Shown here: in pieces, positions 1 through 7,659 of the stretch | How positions within the stretch are numbered: position 1 is the stretch's first letter | Layout of the letters: the number at the start of each line of letters is the position of its first letter | NCBI GenBank assembly: GCA_041580155.1 | Contig: JBFGEI010000027.1 | Coordinates: 1-18,341, forward strand | Direction: 5' to 3' | DNA: 18,341 nt | Source of the DNA: Limimaricola sp041580155 | GTDB taxonomy: Bacteria > Pseudomonadota > Alphaproteobacteria > Rhodobacterales > Rhodobacteraceae | Notes under the pieces: generated by a model | Databases searched by the model: none | Told to the model about the DNA's origin: nothing | What the model saw: only the letters and a program-made list of their open reading frames with translations | Position numbers and translations under genes: made by a program

Positions 1-1
1 C

Positions 2-34
2 GAGGCCATGCTGTCTGCGATGCAGGTGGAGTGA
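2..34 (+). CDS. C-terminal tail of an upstream gene (partial)
   Basis: An open frame enters from the left edge and ends at TGA 32-34, giving the last ten residues EAMLSAMQVE. The stop overlaps the GTG start of the next gene in a GTGA tetranucleotide (31-34), which is typical of translationally coupled genes in one operon. The tail is too short to identify a family. From context it is probably another polysaccharide-cluster gene, but that is inference only. Confidence 0.5.
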   Translation, partial: EAMLSAMQVE

Positions 35-1266
35 CGCCAGACCGCGTCAGCGTGGTGGTGTTCAGCCTCGGCAGGCCCGCGGCGCTGGCGCTGTGCATCA
101 CCGCGCAGGCGCAGCAGCGCCACCCCGAGTTCGAGGTGGTGGTGGTGGCCGATCCCGAGGGGCTGGCGGCGCTGGCGCGCTGGCAGGGCCGTATCCGGTG
201 TCTCGGCTTCGACGAGTCCAACATCTCGGCGGCGCGCAACCTCGGCGTCACCGCCGCCGCCGGGGCCGTCGTCGCGTTTCTCGACGATGATGCGGTGCCC
301 GAACCGACCTGGCTGGCGCGGCTGACCGCGCCCTTCGCCGATCCCGACGTGGCGGCGTCCGGTGGCTATGTCCGCGGCCGCAACGGCATCGCCTTCCAGT
401 GGCGCGCCCGCGCCGCCTTTGCCGACGGCAGCGGCCGCGACCTGGTGCTCGAGGACGACGCGCCGATCGTGCTGCGTGGCCGGCTGGGCCGCGGCGTCAA
501 GACCGAAGGCACCAACATGGCGGTGCGCCGCAGCGTGCTGGCGCGGCTTGGCGGCTTTGACCCGGCGTACCGGTTCTACCTCGACGAAACCGATCTCAAC
601 CTGCGGCTGGCCTCGATCGGGGCGCGGACGGCGATCGTGCCGCTGGCCCAGGTGCAGCATGGCTACCTGGAGTCGCCGCGGCGCCGCGCCGACCGGGTGC
701 CGCGCGACCTGCACGAGATCGGCGCCAGCCTCGCGGTGTTCCTGCGCCGCCACGGCGCCCGGGTCGACGGCAACGCCCGGATCGCGCAGGAGCGCGAGGC
801 GCAGCGCTGGCGGCTGACCTGGCACATGGTGGCGGGACGAATCGCCCCGGGCGACGTCGACCGGCTGCTGTCGGGCTTCGACGCCGGCGTGTCCGACGGC
901 CGGGCCCGTGTGCTGACCCGTCTGGCGCCGCTCGGCGATCCGCCGCCGTCGTTCCTGCCGTTCCGCAGCGGCACCCCGGCGCTGCCGCATGTGGCGCTGA
1001 CCGCGCGGCCGGTGACCGCCCGGGCGCGGATGGCCGAGGCGGCGGCGCTGGCCGAGCGCGGCCACGTCGTCAGCCTGTGCATCCTGTCGCCGACCGCGCT
1101 GCGTCACGCCGAGAGATTCGATCCGGCTGGCGTCTGGGTGCAGCGCGGCGGGCTGTTCGGCCGGTCGGACCCGGCCGATCCACCGTTTCGCTGGTGGCGA
1201 CGAAGCGACCGTTTCGATCGGGAAAGAGCGCGTATTCGGGCCGTTAGGGATCCGCAGGAACCATAA
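31..1266 (+). CDS. GT2-family glycosyltransferase
   Basis: This 411-residue protein starts at a GTG that overlaps the upstream stop. Residues 5-110 look like a GT-A fold: a hydrophobic first strand (VSVVVFS), an SAARNLG segment near 66-72, and the nucleotide-sugar/metal motif FLDDDA with Asp85-87. The acceptor-side motif of GT2 enzymes follows as FYLDETDLNLRL (about 182-193). The family transfers a sugar from a nucleotide-activated donor at the cytoplasmic side of the membrane. The last 180 residues lie outside the GT2 core. They contain a short alpha/beta segment (ERGHVVSLCILSPTAL, about residue 345 onward) that may be an accessory domain. There is no transmembrane segment. Donor and acceptor cannot be read from sequence. 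Neighbouring genes suggest extracellular or capsular glycan assembly. Confidence 0.85.
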   Translation: MTPDRVSVVVFSLGRPAALALCITAQAQQRHPEFEVVVVADPEGLAALARWQGRIRCLGFDESNISAARNLGVTAAAGAVVAFLDDDAVPEPTWLARLTAPFADPDVAASGGYVRGRNGIAFQWRARAAFADGSGRDLVLEDDAPIVLRGRLGRGVKTEGTNMAVRRSVLARLGGFDPAYRFYLDETDLNLRLASIGARTAIVPLAQVQHGYLESPRRRADRVPRDLHEIGASLAVFLRRHGARVDGNARIAQEREAQRWRLTWHMVAGRIAPGDVDRLLSGFDAGVSDGRARVLTRLAPLGDPPPSFLPFRSGTPALPHVALTARPVTARARMAEAAALAERGHVVSLCILSPTALRHAERFDPAGVWVQRGGLFGRSDPADPPFRWWRRSDRFDRERARIRAVRDPQEP

Positions 1267-1396
1267 TGCGCCGATGCGGTTTTCGCGATGCAACCGCCGT
1301 GCTACTTTTGCGTTGTGGGATGACGATGATACCGCCAAAGGGCGGGGATGTTATTATTTGCCGCGGACCCACCCGGCTGTATCTGAGGAAACTACC
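1267..1396 (+). promoter_or_regulatory. galU upstream region, probable promoter
   Basis: This 130-nt gap is AT-richer than its surroundings and probably holds the galU promoter. An AT-rich TATTAT at 1352-1357 could be a -10 element, but no good -35 sits at the right distance. A short inverted repeat, CCGCC 1332-1336 and GGCGG 1341-1345 with an AAAG loop, precedes the T-rich stretch TTATTATTT (1351-1359). That could be a weak terminator of the upstream gene or a regulatory hairpin. A Shine-Dalgarno TGAGGA at 1384-1389 lies 7 nt before the galU ATG. No element is certain except the ribosome binding site. Confidence 0.4.
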
Positions 1397-2290
1397 ATGA
1401 AGAACCGCGTCACCAAGGCTGTCTTCCCCGTTGCTGGACTTGGAACACGGTTTCTGCCGGCGACCAAATCCGTGCCGAAGGAAATCATGACGCTCGTCGA
1501 CCGGCCGCTGATCCAATACGCGATCGACGAGGCCCGCGCCGCCGGCATCGAGGAGTTCATCTTCGTCACCGCGCGCGGCAAGTCGGCGCTCGAGGATTAC
1601 TTCGACCATTCGCCCGAGCTGGAATCGTCGCTGGCACGCGCCGGCAAGGACGAGCTGCTCGAGACGCTGAAGTCGACCTACATGGACAGCGGCGCGATCG
1701 CCTACATCCGCCAGCACCAGGCGCTGGGCCTCGGCCACGCGGTGTGGTGCGCCCGCAAGCTGATCGGCGACGAGCCCTTCGCCGTGATCCTGCCCGACGA
1801 CGTGATCGCCGCCGAAACTCCCTGCCTGCAGCAGATGGTCGAGGCGCATGCCGAGACCGGCGGTTGCATGGTCGCGGCGATGGAAGTGCCGAACGAGAAG
1901 ACCAGCTCCTATGGCATGCTCGACATCGAGCAGGACTTTGGCGACCGGGTGAAGGTCCGCGGCATGGTCGAAAAGCCCAAACTCGGCACCGCGCCGTCGA
2001 ATCTTGCGGTGATCGGTCGCTACATCCTGACCCCGGAAGTGATGCGCAGCCTCGATTCCGGCGAAAAGGGTGCCGGCGGCGAGATCCAGCTGACCGACGC
2101 GATCGCCAAGGAAATCGAAGCCGGCCGCGATGTCTATGGCTACCGGTTCCGCGGTGAGCGGTTCGATTGCGGATCGAAAGCCGGCTTCCTGCAGGCCACC
2201 GTCGCCTTCGGCTTGGCCCGCGCCGAGCTGCGCGACGAGTTCGGCCAGTATCTCAACGAGATGTACGCGCTGCGCAACGCGGCGCAGTAA
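1397..2290 (+). CDS. galU: UTP-glucose-1-phosphate uridylyltransferase
   Basis: The enzyme makes UDP-glucose from UTP and glucose-1-phosphate in the cytosol, feeding capsule, exopolysaccharide, LPS and glucan synthesis. The product has 297 residues, the usual size for bacterial GalU. The nucleotidyltransferase signature GLGTRFLPATKSVPKE is at residues 14-29, the base-binding QALGLGHAV at 108-116, and the metal-binding LPDD at 132-135. The frame is open further upstream, but ATG 1397 is chosen because a Shine-Dalgarno TGAGGA sits 7 nt before it and the family alignment begins here (MKNRVTKAVFPVAGLG). It follows a 130-nt gap and lies inside a glycosyltransferase cluster, which fits a dedicated or shared UDP-glucose supply. 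The next gene begins 23 nt downstream. Confidence 0.97.
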   Translation: MKNRVTKAVFPVAGLGTRFLPATKSVPKEIMTLVDRPLIQYAIDEARAAGIEEFIFVTARGKSALEDYFDHSPELESSLARAGKDELLETLKSTYMDSGAIAYIRQHQALGLGHAVWCARKLIGDEPFAVILPDDVIAAETPCLQQMVEAHAETGGCMVAAMEVPNEKTSSYGMLDIEQDFGDRVKVRGMVEKPKLGTAPSNLAVIGRYILTPEVMRSLDSGEKGAGGEIQLTDAIAKEIEAGRDVYGYRFRGERFDCGSKAGFLQATVAFGLARAELRDEFGQYLNEMYALRNAAQ

Positions 2291-2313
2291 CCGGCGCCGC
2301 CGGACGCCGGGCG

Positions 2314-3492
2314 GTGTCCGGCGCTCTGCTGCTTGACCTGACCCGGCTGCAAAGCCGGGCCGGGCAACGCCATACCGGCATCGACCGGGTCGAACGGGCC
2401 TGGCTGGACGCGTGTCGGGCCGGGCCCGCGCCCGTTTACGGCCTGCTGCGCACCGGCCCCGGCTACCTGCTGCTGGATCGGTCGGGCATGGCGCGGTTCG
2501 CCGCGGCCTGCGACAGCGGCGACTGGGGCAGGGCCGATCTGCTGTCGCGGGCGTTCCGGCGGCTGACCCCGGCGCAGCAAGCCGCCCAGAGCCTGTCGCG
2601 GCGCCACGCCATCGGTCGCTGCCCGCGCGCCGGTCTGCGCCGGATGCTGGCGCGGCACCTGCCGCAGGGCGGGCGCTACCTGAACACCGGCCACGCCAAT
2701 CTCTCCGCCTCCGGCCTTGCCGCGCTGCGCCGCGCCGGGCTGCGCTGCGCGGTGCTGATCCACGACACGATCCCGCTCGACCTGCCGCGGATGTCGCGGC
2801 CGGGCAGCGCTGCGCGCTTCGAAGCTCTGCTGTCCGCCGTCGCCTGTCACGCCGACCGGGTCATCGTCAGCGCCGACACCACCCGGGTCGCGGTCGCGGC
2901 GCAGTTGCGCCGGCTTGGCGGCGCGCCCGGGATCATCGTGGCGCCGCTCGGGGTGGCGCTGCCGCAGGCCGGCGATCCGCCGGCCGGTCTCGACCTCGAT
3001 CCCCCGTTCTTCGTGGCGCTCGGCACCATCGAGCCGCGCAAGAACCACGCGCTGCTGCTGGATGTCTGGGACCGGCTTGGACCCGGCGCGCCGCGGCTGC
3101 TGATCTGCGGCAGCCGCGGCTGGAACAACCGCGCGGTGTTCGACCGGCTCGACGCCAAGCCCGCCAATGTGGTCGAACTGCCGGGGCTGCCTGACGCCGC
3201 CGTCGCGGCGCTGCTGCTGCGGGCCCGCGCCCTGCTGTTCCCGTCGCTGGCCGAGGGCTACGGGCTGCCGCCGCTCGAGGCGGCGGCGCTTGGCACCCCG
3301 GTGGTCTGTGGCGATCTTGCCATCTGCCGCGAGTTGCTCGGACCCCGGGCCGTTTACCTGGACCCGCACGACCGCTACCTGTGGCAGACCGAGGTCGAAC
3401 GCCTGGCCACTACGTCAAGGCCGAATCTGCCGCGCTTCGATCCGCCGGGATGGGCCGCGCATGTCAACGCGGTGTTGGGCGCCGACTGGTAG
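2314..3492 (+). CDS. GT4-type (GT-B fold) glycosyltransferase
   Basis: This 392-residue protein starts at GTG 2314, the first start codon after galU in this frame. Homologous-looking sequence (SGALLLDLTRL) begins directly after it. The C-terminal Rossmann domain carries the GT4 hallmarks: VALGTIEPRKNH at 234-245 and the E-x7-E donor-phosphate motif within PSLAEGYGLPPLEA (310-323; Glu314, Glu322). The N-terminal acceptor domain includes a VLIHDTIPLDLP segment typical of mannosyl/rhamnosyl-type GT4 enzymes. No membrane segments are seen. It would act on a lipid-linked glycan at the inner face of the cytoplasmic membrane. Donor specificity is unknown. It lies 23 nt after galU and 23 nt before the next start, so co-transcription is likely. 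Confidence 0.88.
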   Translation: MSGALLLDLTRLQSRAGQRHTGIDRVERAWLDACRAGPAPVYGLLRTGPGYLLLDRSGMARFAAACDSGDWGRADLLSRAFRRLTPAQQAAQSLSRRHAIGRCPRAGLRRMLARHLPQGGRYLNTGHANLSASGLAALRRAGLRCAVLIHDTIPLDLPRMSRPGSAARFEALLSAVACHADRVIVSADTTRVAVAAQLRRLGGAPGIIVAPLGVALPQAGDPPAGLDLDPPFFVALGTIEPRKNHALLLDVWDRLGPGAPRLLICGSRGWNNRAVFDRLDAKPANVVELPGLPDAAVAALLLRARALLFPSLAEGYGLPPLEAAALGTPVVCGDLAICRELLGPRAVYLDPHDRYLWQTEVERLATTSRPNLPRFDPPGWAAHVNAVLGADW

Positions 3493-3515
3493 GGTATCGC
3501 CCAGAGGAGACGCGG

Positions 3516-4526
3516 TTGGGTGTCTGGCGGTCATATCGGCTGAGATTGCAGCGTCGGCGCTGGCGGCTGCGGGCGCTGCGCAAACGCCGCGAGCTGACCG
3601 CCGTGGTCGACCGCAGCGCGGCGATCCGCCCGGGCGACCTGCTGGTGTTCTCGACACTGCGCAACGAGGATCTGCGGCTTCCGTGGTTTCTCGACTATTA
3701 CCGCAAGCTCGGCATCGACCATTTCCTGATGGTCGACAACGGCAGCGACGACGGTGGCGCCGACTACCTTGCGGCGCAGCCCGACGTGTCGCTGTGGCGC
3801 AGCGATGCCAGCTACAAAAGGGCCCGCTTCGGGGTCGACTGGCTGACCCTGCTGCAGATGCGCCACGGCCACGGCCATTGGTGCCTGACCGTCGATCCGG
3901 ACGAGCTTCTGGTCTACCCGTTTTGCGACACGAGGCCGCTCAGGGCGCTGACCGACTGGCTCGACGCCTCGTCGATCCGGTCCTTCGGGGCGATGCTGCT
4001 CGACATGTATCCCAAGGGCCGGCTCGACCTCGCGGAGTATCGCCGCGGCACCGACCCGCTCGAGGTCGCGCCGTGGTTCGACGCCGGCAACTACACGATC
4101 CGCCGCAATCCGAAGTTCGGCAACCTGTGGATTCAGGGCGGGCCGCGGGCCCGGGTGTTCTTTCCGGATACGCCGGACCGGGCGCCGGCGCTGAACAAGA
4201 TCCCGCTGGTCAAATGGGACCGGTCCTACGCCTATGTCAGCTCGACCCACATGCTGCTGCCGCGCGGGCTGAACCTCGTCTACGACGAGTGGGGCGGTGA
4301 AAAGGCCTCGGGGGTGCTGCTGCACACCAAGTTCGTCGGAGAGTTCGCCGCCAAGGCCCGCGAAGAGCTGGACCGCGGCCAACATTACGCCGCAAGTCAC
4401 GAATACAAGGCCTATGCGGCGCGGCTCGCCGCGGATCCGGACCTGTGGTGCAAGTGGAGCGAGAGCTACATCAACTGGCGCCAGCTCGAGATTCTCGGGC
4501 TGATGTCGAAGGGCAACTGGGCATGA
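3516..4526 (+). CDS. GT2-like glycosyltransferase (Glyco_tranf_2_4 type), TTG start
   Basis: The 336-residue product resembles bacterial GT2-like proteins of the Glyco_tranf_2_4/GT92-like group. FSTLRNEDLRLPWFLDYYRK begins at residue 45, followed by a MVDNGSDDG strand-turn, and the metal-binding DxD appears as TVDPDE at 125-130 (Asp127, Asp129). The frame is open upstream into the previous gene, but there is no ATG or GTG between that gene's stop and this domain. TTG 3516 lies 6 nt after a strong AGAGGAG (3503-3509), so it is the likely start. The N-terminus is very Arg-rich (RLRLQRRRWRLRALRKRR), which may anchor it to acidic phospholipid or simply be basic. Near the end a DLWCKWSESYINW segment is conserved-looking. 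Donor and acceptor are unknown. The gene ends 16 nt before the next start. Confidence 0.83.
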   Translation: MGVWRSYRLRLQRRRWRLRALRKRRELTAVVDRSAAIRPGDLLVFSTLRNEDLRLPWFLDYYRKLGIDHFLMVDNGSDDGGADYLAAQPDVSLWRSDASYKRARFGVDWLTLLQMRHGHGHWCLTVDPDELLVYPFCDTRPLRALTDWLDASSIRSFGAMLLDMYPKGRLDLAEYRRGTDPLEVAPWFDAGNYTIRRNPKFGNLWIQGGPRARVFFPDTPDRAPALNKIPLVKWDRSYAYVSSTHMLLPRGLNLVYDEWGGEKASGVLLHTKFVGEFAAKAREELDRGQHYAASHEYKAYAARLAADPDLWCKWSESYINWRQLEILGLMSKGNWA

Positions 4527-4542
4527 CCGGCCGGGGCCGATC

Positions 4543-6234
4543 ATGAGCCTCGGGGTGATCCTGCTGGTGCATACCGCGCTGGACCGGGCCGAACGGGTGA
4601 TCCGGCACTGGGTGACGCAGGGCTGCCCGGTGGTGGTGCATGTCGACGCGCAGACCGACGCCGCGGCGCATGACGCGCTGGTCGCCCGGCTGGGCGATCT
4701 GTCCGATCGGGCGTTGTTCTCGGCCCGGCATCGCTGCGACTGGGGGACCTGGGGCATCGTCGGCGCGACGCTGTCGGCGGCCGAGCTGATGCTGGCGCGG
4801 TTTCCCGAGGCCGAGCATGTCTACCTTGCCTCGGGGTCCTGCCTGCCGCTGCGCCCGGTCGCGGAGCTGCGCGGCTATCTGGCGGCGCGACCCGACACCG
4901 ATTTCATCGAAAGCGCGACCACCGCCGACGTGCCCTGGACCGTCGGCGGGCTGTCCGAAGAACGCTTCACCCTGCGGTTCCCGTTCTCGTGGAAGCGGCA
5001 GCGCCGGCTGTTCGACCGCTACGTCGCGCTGCAGCGCCGGCTCGGGATGCGGCGTCGACTGCCGGCCGGTCTGGTGCCGCACATGGGGTCGCAATGGTGG
5101 TGCCTGACCCGGACCACGCTGACCGCGATCCTGGCGGACCCGCGGCGACCGGCGCTGGACCGCTACTTCCGCAGGGTCTGGATTCCCGACGAAAGCTATT
5201 TCCAGACGCTGGCGCGGCACTGGTCGCAGCGCATCGAAAGCCGGTCGCTGACCATGTCCAAGTTCGATTTCCAGGGCAAGCCGCACATCTTCTACGACGA
5301 TCACCTGCCGCTGCTGCGGCGCTCCGACTGTTTCGTGGCGCGCAAGATCTGGCCGCGGGCCGACCGGCTCTACGACAGCTTCCTGAGCGGCGCCGTCGCG
5401 GTCGGCGATACAGAGCCTAACCCAGGCCGAATCGACCGGATCTTCGCCAAGGCGGTGGAGCGGCGGACCCGCGGCCGGGCGGGTCTCTACATGCAAAGCC
5501 GGCTGCCCAACACCTCGTGGGAGAACGGCGTGACCGCTGCGCCCTATTCGGTGTTCGAAGGTTTCGCCGAGCTGTTCGACGGCTTCGAGCCCTGGCTGGC
5601 GCGGATTACCGGCGCCCGGGTGCACGGGCACCTCTTCGCCCCCGACCGCGCCGAGTTCGACGACCGCGGCCCGGTGCACGCCGGAGCGCTGTCCGACAGC
5701 GCGGCGCTGCGCGACCGCGATCCGCGGATGTTCCTGACCAACATGATCTGGAACACCCGCGGTCAGCGCCAGTGCTTCCAGTTCGGACCGCGCGACCGAC
5801 AGCAGATCGGCTGGGACATCGCCAAGGATCCGAACGCGCAGATCAGCGTGATTTCGGGCGCCTGGGCGCTGCCGCTGATGCGCGACGACCGGCCGTTCGA
5901 ACTGCGCCGGGTCGAGGCGGCGCGTCTGCAGCGGATCGAATCCGAGCATCTCGCGGCGCTGCGGTCGCCCTATGCCAAGGCGCGGATCAGCATCTGGCCG
6001 CTGTCGGAGTTCGTGGAAGCGCCGCTCGAGGCGCTGCAGCCGCTTCTGGTGCAGATCGGCGCCGCCCCCGGGGCGCTCACCGAAGCGCCGCTGATGGTCG
6101 ATCTCGACGGCTTCGGCGGTTTCCTGCAGGATCTGCGCAACGCCGGGATGCATCCGCACCTGGTCGGCGATTTCCCGACCGGCCCGGCACCCGCCCCGAC
6201 CGCGATGCCGCGCCGGCCCTACCTGGTAAAGTGA
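4543..6234 (+). CDS. core-2/I-branching (GT14-like) glycosyltransferase with uncharacterised C-terminal domain
   Basis: Residues 1-290 match the core-2/I-branching beta-1,6-N-acetylglucosaminyltransferase (GT14, Pfam Branch) pattern. An N-terminal strand ending in VVVHVDAQTD (about 30-39) is followed by VYLASGSCLPLRP at 93-105 (the LSG.D.PL-like motif), a DFIES strand, GSQWWCL at 182-188 and IPDESYFQTL at 214-223. Family members add branching GlcNAc or xylose residues, so this may introduce side branches into a glycan. Residues from about 310 to the end form a second region of roughly 250 residues that I recognise only as the kind of domain labelled DUF5928 in Rhodobacteraceae; that name is from memory and uncertain. 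The protein has 563 residues and no signal peptide. The start at ATG 4543 has only a weak GGGG upstream. Its stop is 5 nt before the sulfotransferase ATG. Confidence 0.83.
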   Translation: MSLGVILLVHTALDRAERVIRHWVTQGCPVVVHVDAQTDAAAHDALVARLGDLSDRALFSARHRCDWGTWGIVGATLSAAELMLARFPEAEHVYLASGSCLPLRPVAELRGYLAARPDTDFIESATTADVPWTVGGLSEERFTLRFPFSWKRQRRLFDRYVALQRRLGMRRRLPAGLVPHMGSQWWCLTRTTLTAILADPRRPALDRYFRRVWIPDESYFQTLARHWSQRIESRSLTMSKFDFQGKPHIFYDDHLPLLRRSDCFVARKIWPRADRLYDSFLSGAVAVGDTEPNPGRIDRIFAKAVERRTRGRAGLYMQSRLPNTSWENGVTAAPYSVFEGFAELFDGFEPWLARITGARVHGHLFAPDRAEFDDRGPVHAGALSDSAALRDRDPRMFLTNMIWNTRGQRQCFQFGPRDRQQIGWDIAKDPNAQISVISGAWALPLMRDDRPFELRRVEAARLQRIESEHLAALRSPYAKARISIWPLSEFVEAPLEALQPLLVQIGAAPGALTEAPLMVDLDGFGGFLQDLRNAGMHPHLVGDFPTGPAPAPTAMPRRPYLVK

Positions 6235-6239
6235 CCCGA

Positions 6240-7652
6240 ATGCCCGATTTCGACAGCTTCGTGGTGTTCGCCGAGATGCGCACCGGCTCGAACTTCCTCG
6301 AGTCGAACCTGAACGCGCTTGCCGGGGTGCGCTGCCATGGCGAAGCGTTCAACCCGCATTTCATCGGCTACCCGAACCGCGACGCGCTGCTGGGGCTGAC
6401 CCGCGCGGGGCGCGACGCGGCGCCCGAGCGGCTGCTGGAGGCGATCCGCGGCGGCGACGGGTTGCAGGGGTTCCGGTTCTTCGGCGATCACGAGCCGCGG
6501 CTGACCGACCGGCTGCTCGCCGAGCCGGGCATCGCCAAGATCATCCTGACCCGCAACCCGATCGACTCCTACGTGAGCCACAAGATCGCCGCCGCGACCG
6601 GGCAGTGGAAGCTGACCAACGTCAGCCACGCCCGCGTCAGCAAGGTGCGGTTCGATGCCGCCGAGTTCGAGACGCATCTGCGCCGGTTGCAGGCGATGCA
6701 GCTGCGGATTCTCGGCGCGCTGCAGCGCAGCGGCCAGAGCGGGTTCTACCTTGATTACGACGACCTGCAGGACGTCTCGGTGATGAACGGGCTGGCCGCC
6801 TGGCTTGGCGTCGCGGCGCGGCTCGACAAGCTGGACACGCGGCTGAAAAAGCAGAACCCCGGCAGCCTCGCCGACAAGCTCGAGAATTTCGACGAGATCG
6901 CGCCGGCGCTAGCACGGCTCGACCTGTTCGAGCTGAGCCGGACCCCGAACTTCGAGCCGAGGCGCGGGCCGATGGTGCCGGGCTACGTCGCGGCGGCGCG
7001 CAGCGGGCTGCTGCTGATGCCGCTGCGATCGGGTCCGGTGGCGGTGCTGCGCGACTGGCTGCGGGCGGTCGACGGGGCGGCGCCGCGCGACGGTTTCACC
7101 CAGAACACCCTGCGACAGTGGAAGGCGGCGCATCCCGGGCACCGCAGCTTCGCGGTGCTGCGGCATCCGGTGGCGCGGGCGCATGCCGCCTTCTGCGACC
7201 GGATCCTGGCGCGCGGCCCGGGCAGCTTCGGAGAGATCCGCGCCACCCTGCGCCGCAGCTTCAAGCTGCCGATTTCCGACAGCCAACCCGGCCCGGATCC
7301 CGACCCGGAGCGGCACCGCGCCGGATTCCTCGGGTTTCTCGGGTTCCTGAAGGCCAACCTGGCCGGTCAGACCAACGTCAGGGTCGATCCGGCATGGGCC
7401 AGCCAGATCGCGCTGCTGCGCGGGGTGGCGGGGTTCGGCCCGCCCGACGCGCTGCTGCGCGAGGACCGGTTGCGCGCGGATCTGCCGTGGATCGCGGCGC
7501 AGGTCGGCGTGACGTCGCCGCCCCTGCCGGCGATCACCGACCCGCACGCGGCGTTGCTGGCACGGATTTACGATTCCGGGATCGAGTCGGCGACCCGCGC
7601 CGCCTACGGCGGTGACTACGAGTCGTTCGGATTCGCCGACTGGACGCCGTAG
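6240..7652 (+). CDS. Two-unit sulfotransferase (NodH-like N-terminal unit, degenerate C-terminal unit)
   Basis: Sulfotransferases move sulfate from PAPS to a hydroxyl, here plausibly on a glycan. Residues 1-230 show the NodH/Stf0-like layout. The 5'-phosphosulfate loop is in AEMRTGSNFLESN (Arg14-Leu20), and the 3'-phosphate motif is LTRNPIDSYVSHK (103-115, Arg105 and Ser110). Residues 245-470 look like a second sulfotransferase unit. FAVLRHPVARAHAAFCDRIL (304-323) matches the 3'-phosphate helix, but the expected P-loop position reads LLLMPLRSGPVAVL (257-270) and lacks a clear lysine/arginine-TGS loop. The second unit may therefore be a degenerate or dimer-mimicking domain. The protein has 470 residues, about twice a single domain. 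ATG 6240 is preferred; GTG 6231, overlapping the previous stop as GTGA, is an alternative. It ends 7 nt from the convergent ptsN stop. Confidence 0.82.
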   Translation: MPDFDSFVVFAEMRTGSNFLESNLNALAGVRCHGEAFNPHFIGYPNRDALLGLTRAGRDAAPERLLEAIRGGDGLQGFRFFGDHEPRLTDRLLAEPGIAKIILTRNPIDSYVSHKIAAATGQWKLTNVSHARVSKVRFDAAEFETHLRRLQAMQLRILGALQRSGQSGFYLDYDDLQDVSVMNGLAAWLGVAARLDKLDTRLKKQNPGSLADKLENFDEIAPALARLDLFELSRTPNFEPRRGPMVPGYVAAARSGLLLMPLRSGPVAVLRDWLRAVDGAAPRDGFTQNTLRQWKAAHPGHRSFAVLRHPVARAHAAFCDRILARGPGSFGEIRATLRRSFKLPISDSQPGPDPDPERHRAGFLGFLGFLKANLAGQTNVRVDPAWASQIALLRGVAGFGPPDALLREDRLRADLPWIAAQVGVTSPPLPAITDPHAALLARIYDSGIESATRAAYGGDYESFGFADWTP

Positions 7653-7659
7653 CGCCCGG

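Noticed and set aside
1332..1359. Intrinsic terminator for the first GT2 gene
   Set aside because: The stem is only 5 bp and is separated from the T-rich stretch by GGATG, so it does not meet the usual pattern; recorded only as part of the galU upstream region.
1274..1396. N-terminal extension of GalU from ATG 1274
   Set aside because: The extra 41 residues do not resemble GalU, and a good ribosome binding site lies before ATG 1397.
2140..3369. 409-codon minus-strand frame opposite the GT4 gene
   Set aside because: Gln/Arg/Pro-rich low-complexity shadow opposite a clear GT4 gene; no start signal or motif.
4471..6159. 562-codon open frame antisense to the GT14-like gene
   Set aside because: Composition is Arg/Gln/Pro/His-rich shadow sequence with no motif, and it lies fully opposite a gene with clear GT14 motifs. 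Long antisense frames are expected at this GC content.
7324..7350. Threefold GFL repeat (GFLGFLGFL) in the sulfotransferase as a phase-variation tract
   Set aside because: The three 9-nt units are imperfect and 9 nt is a multiple of three, so slippage would not shift the frame.
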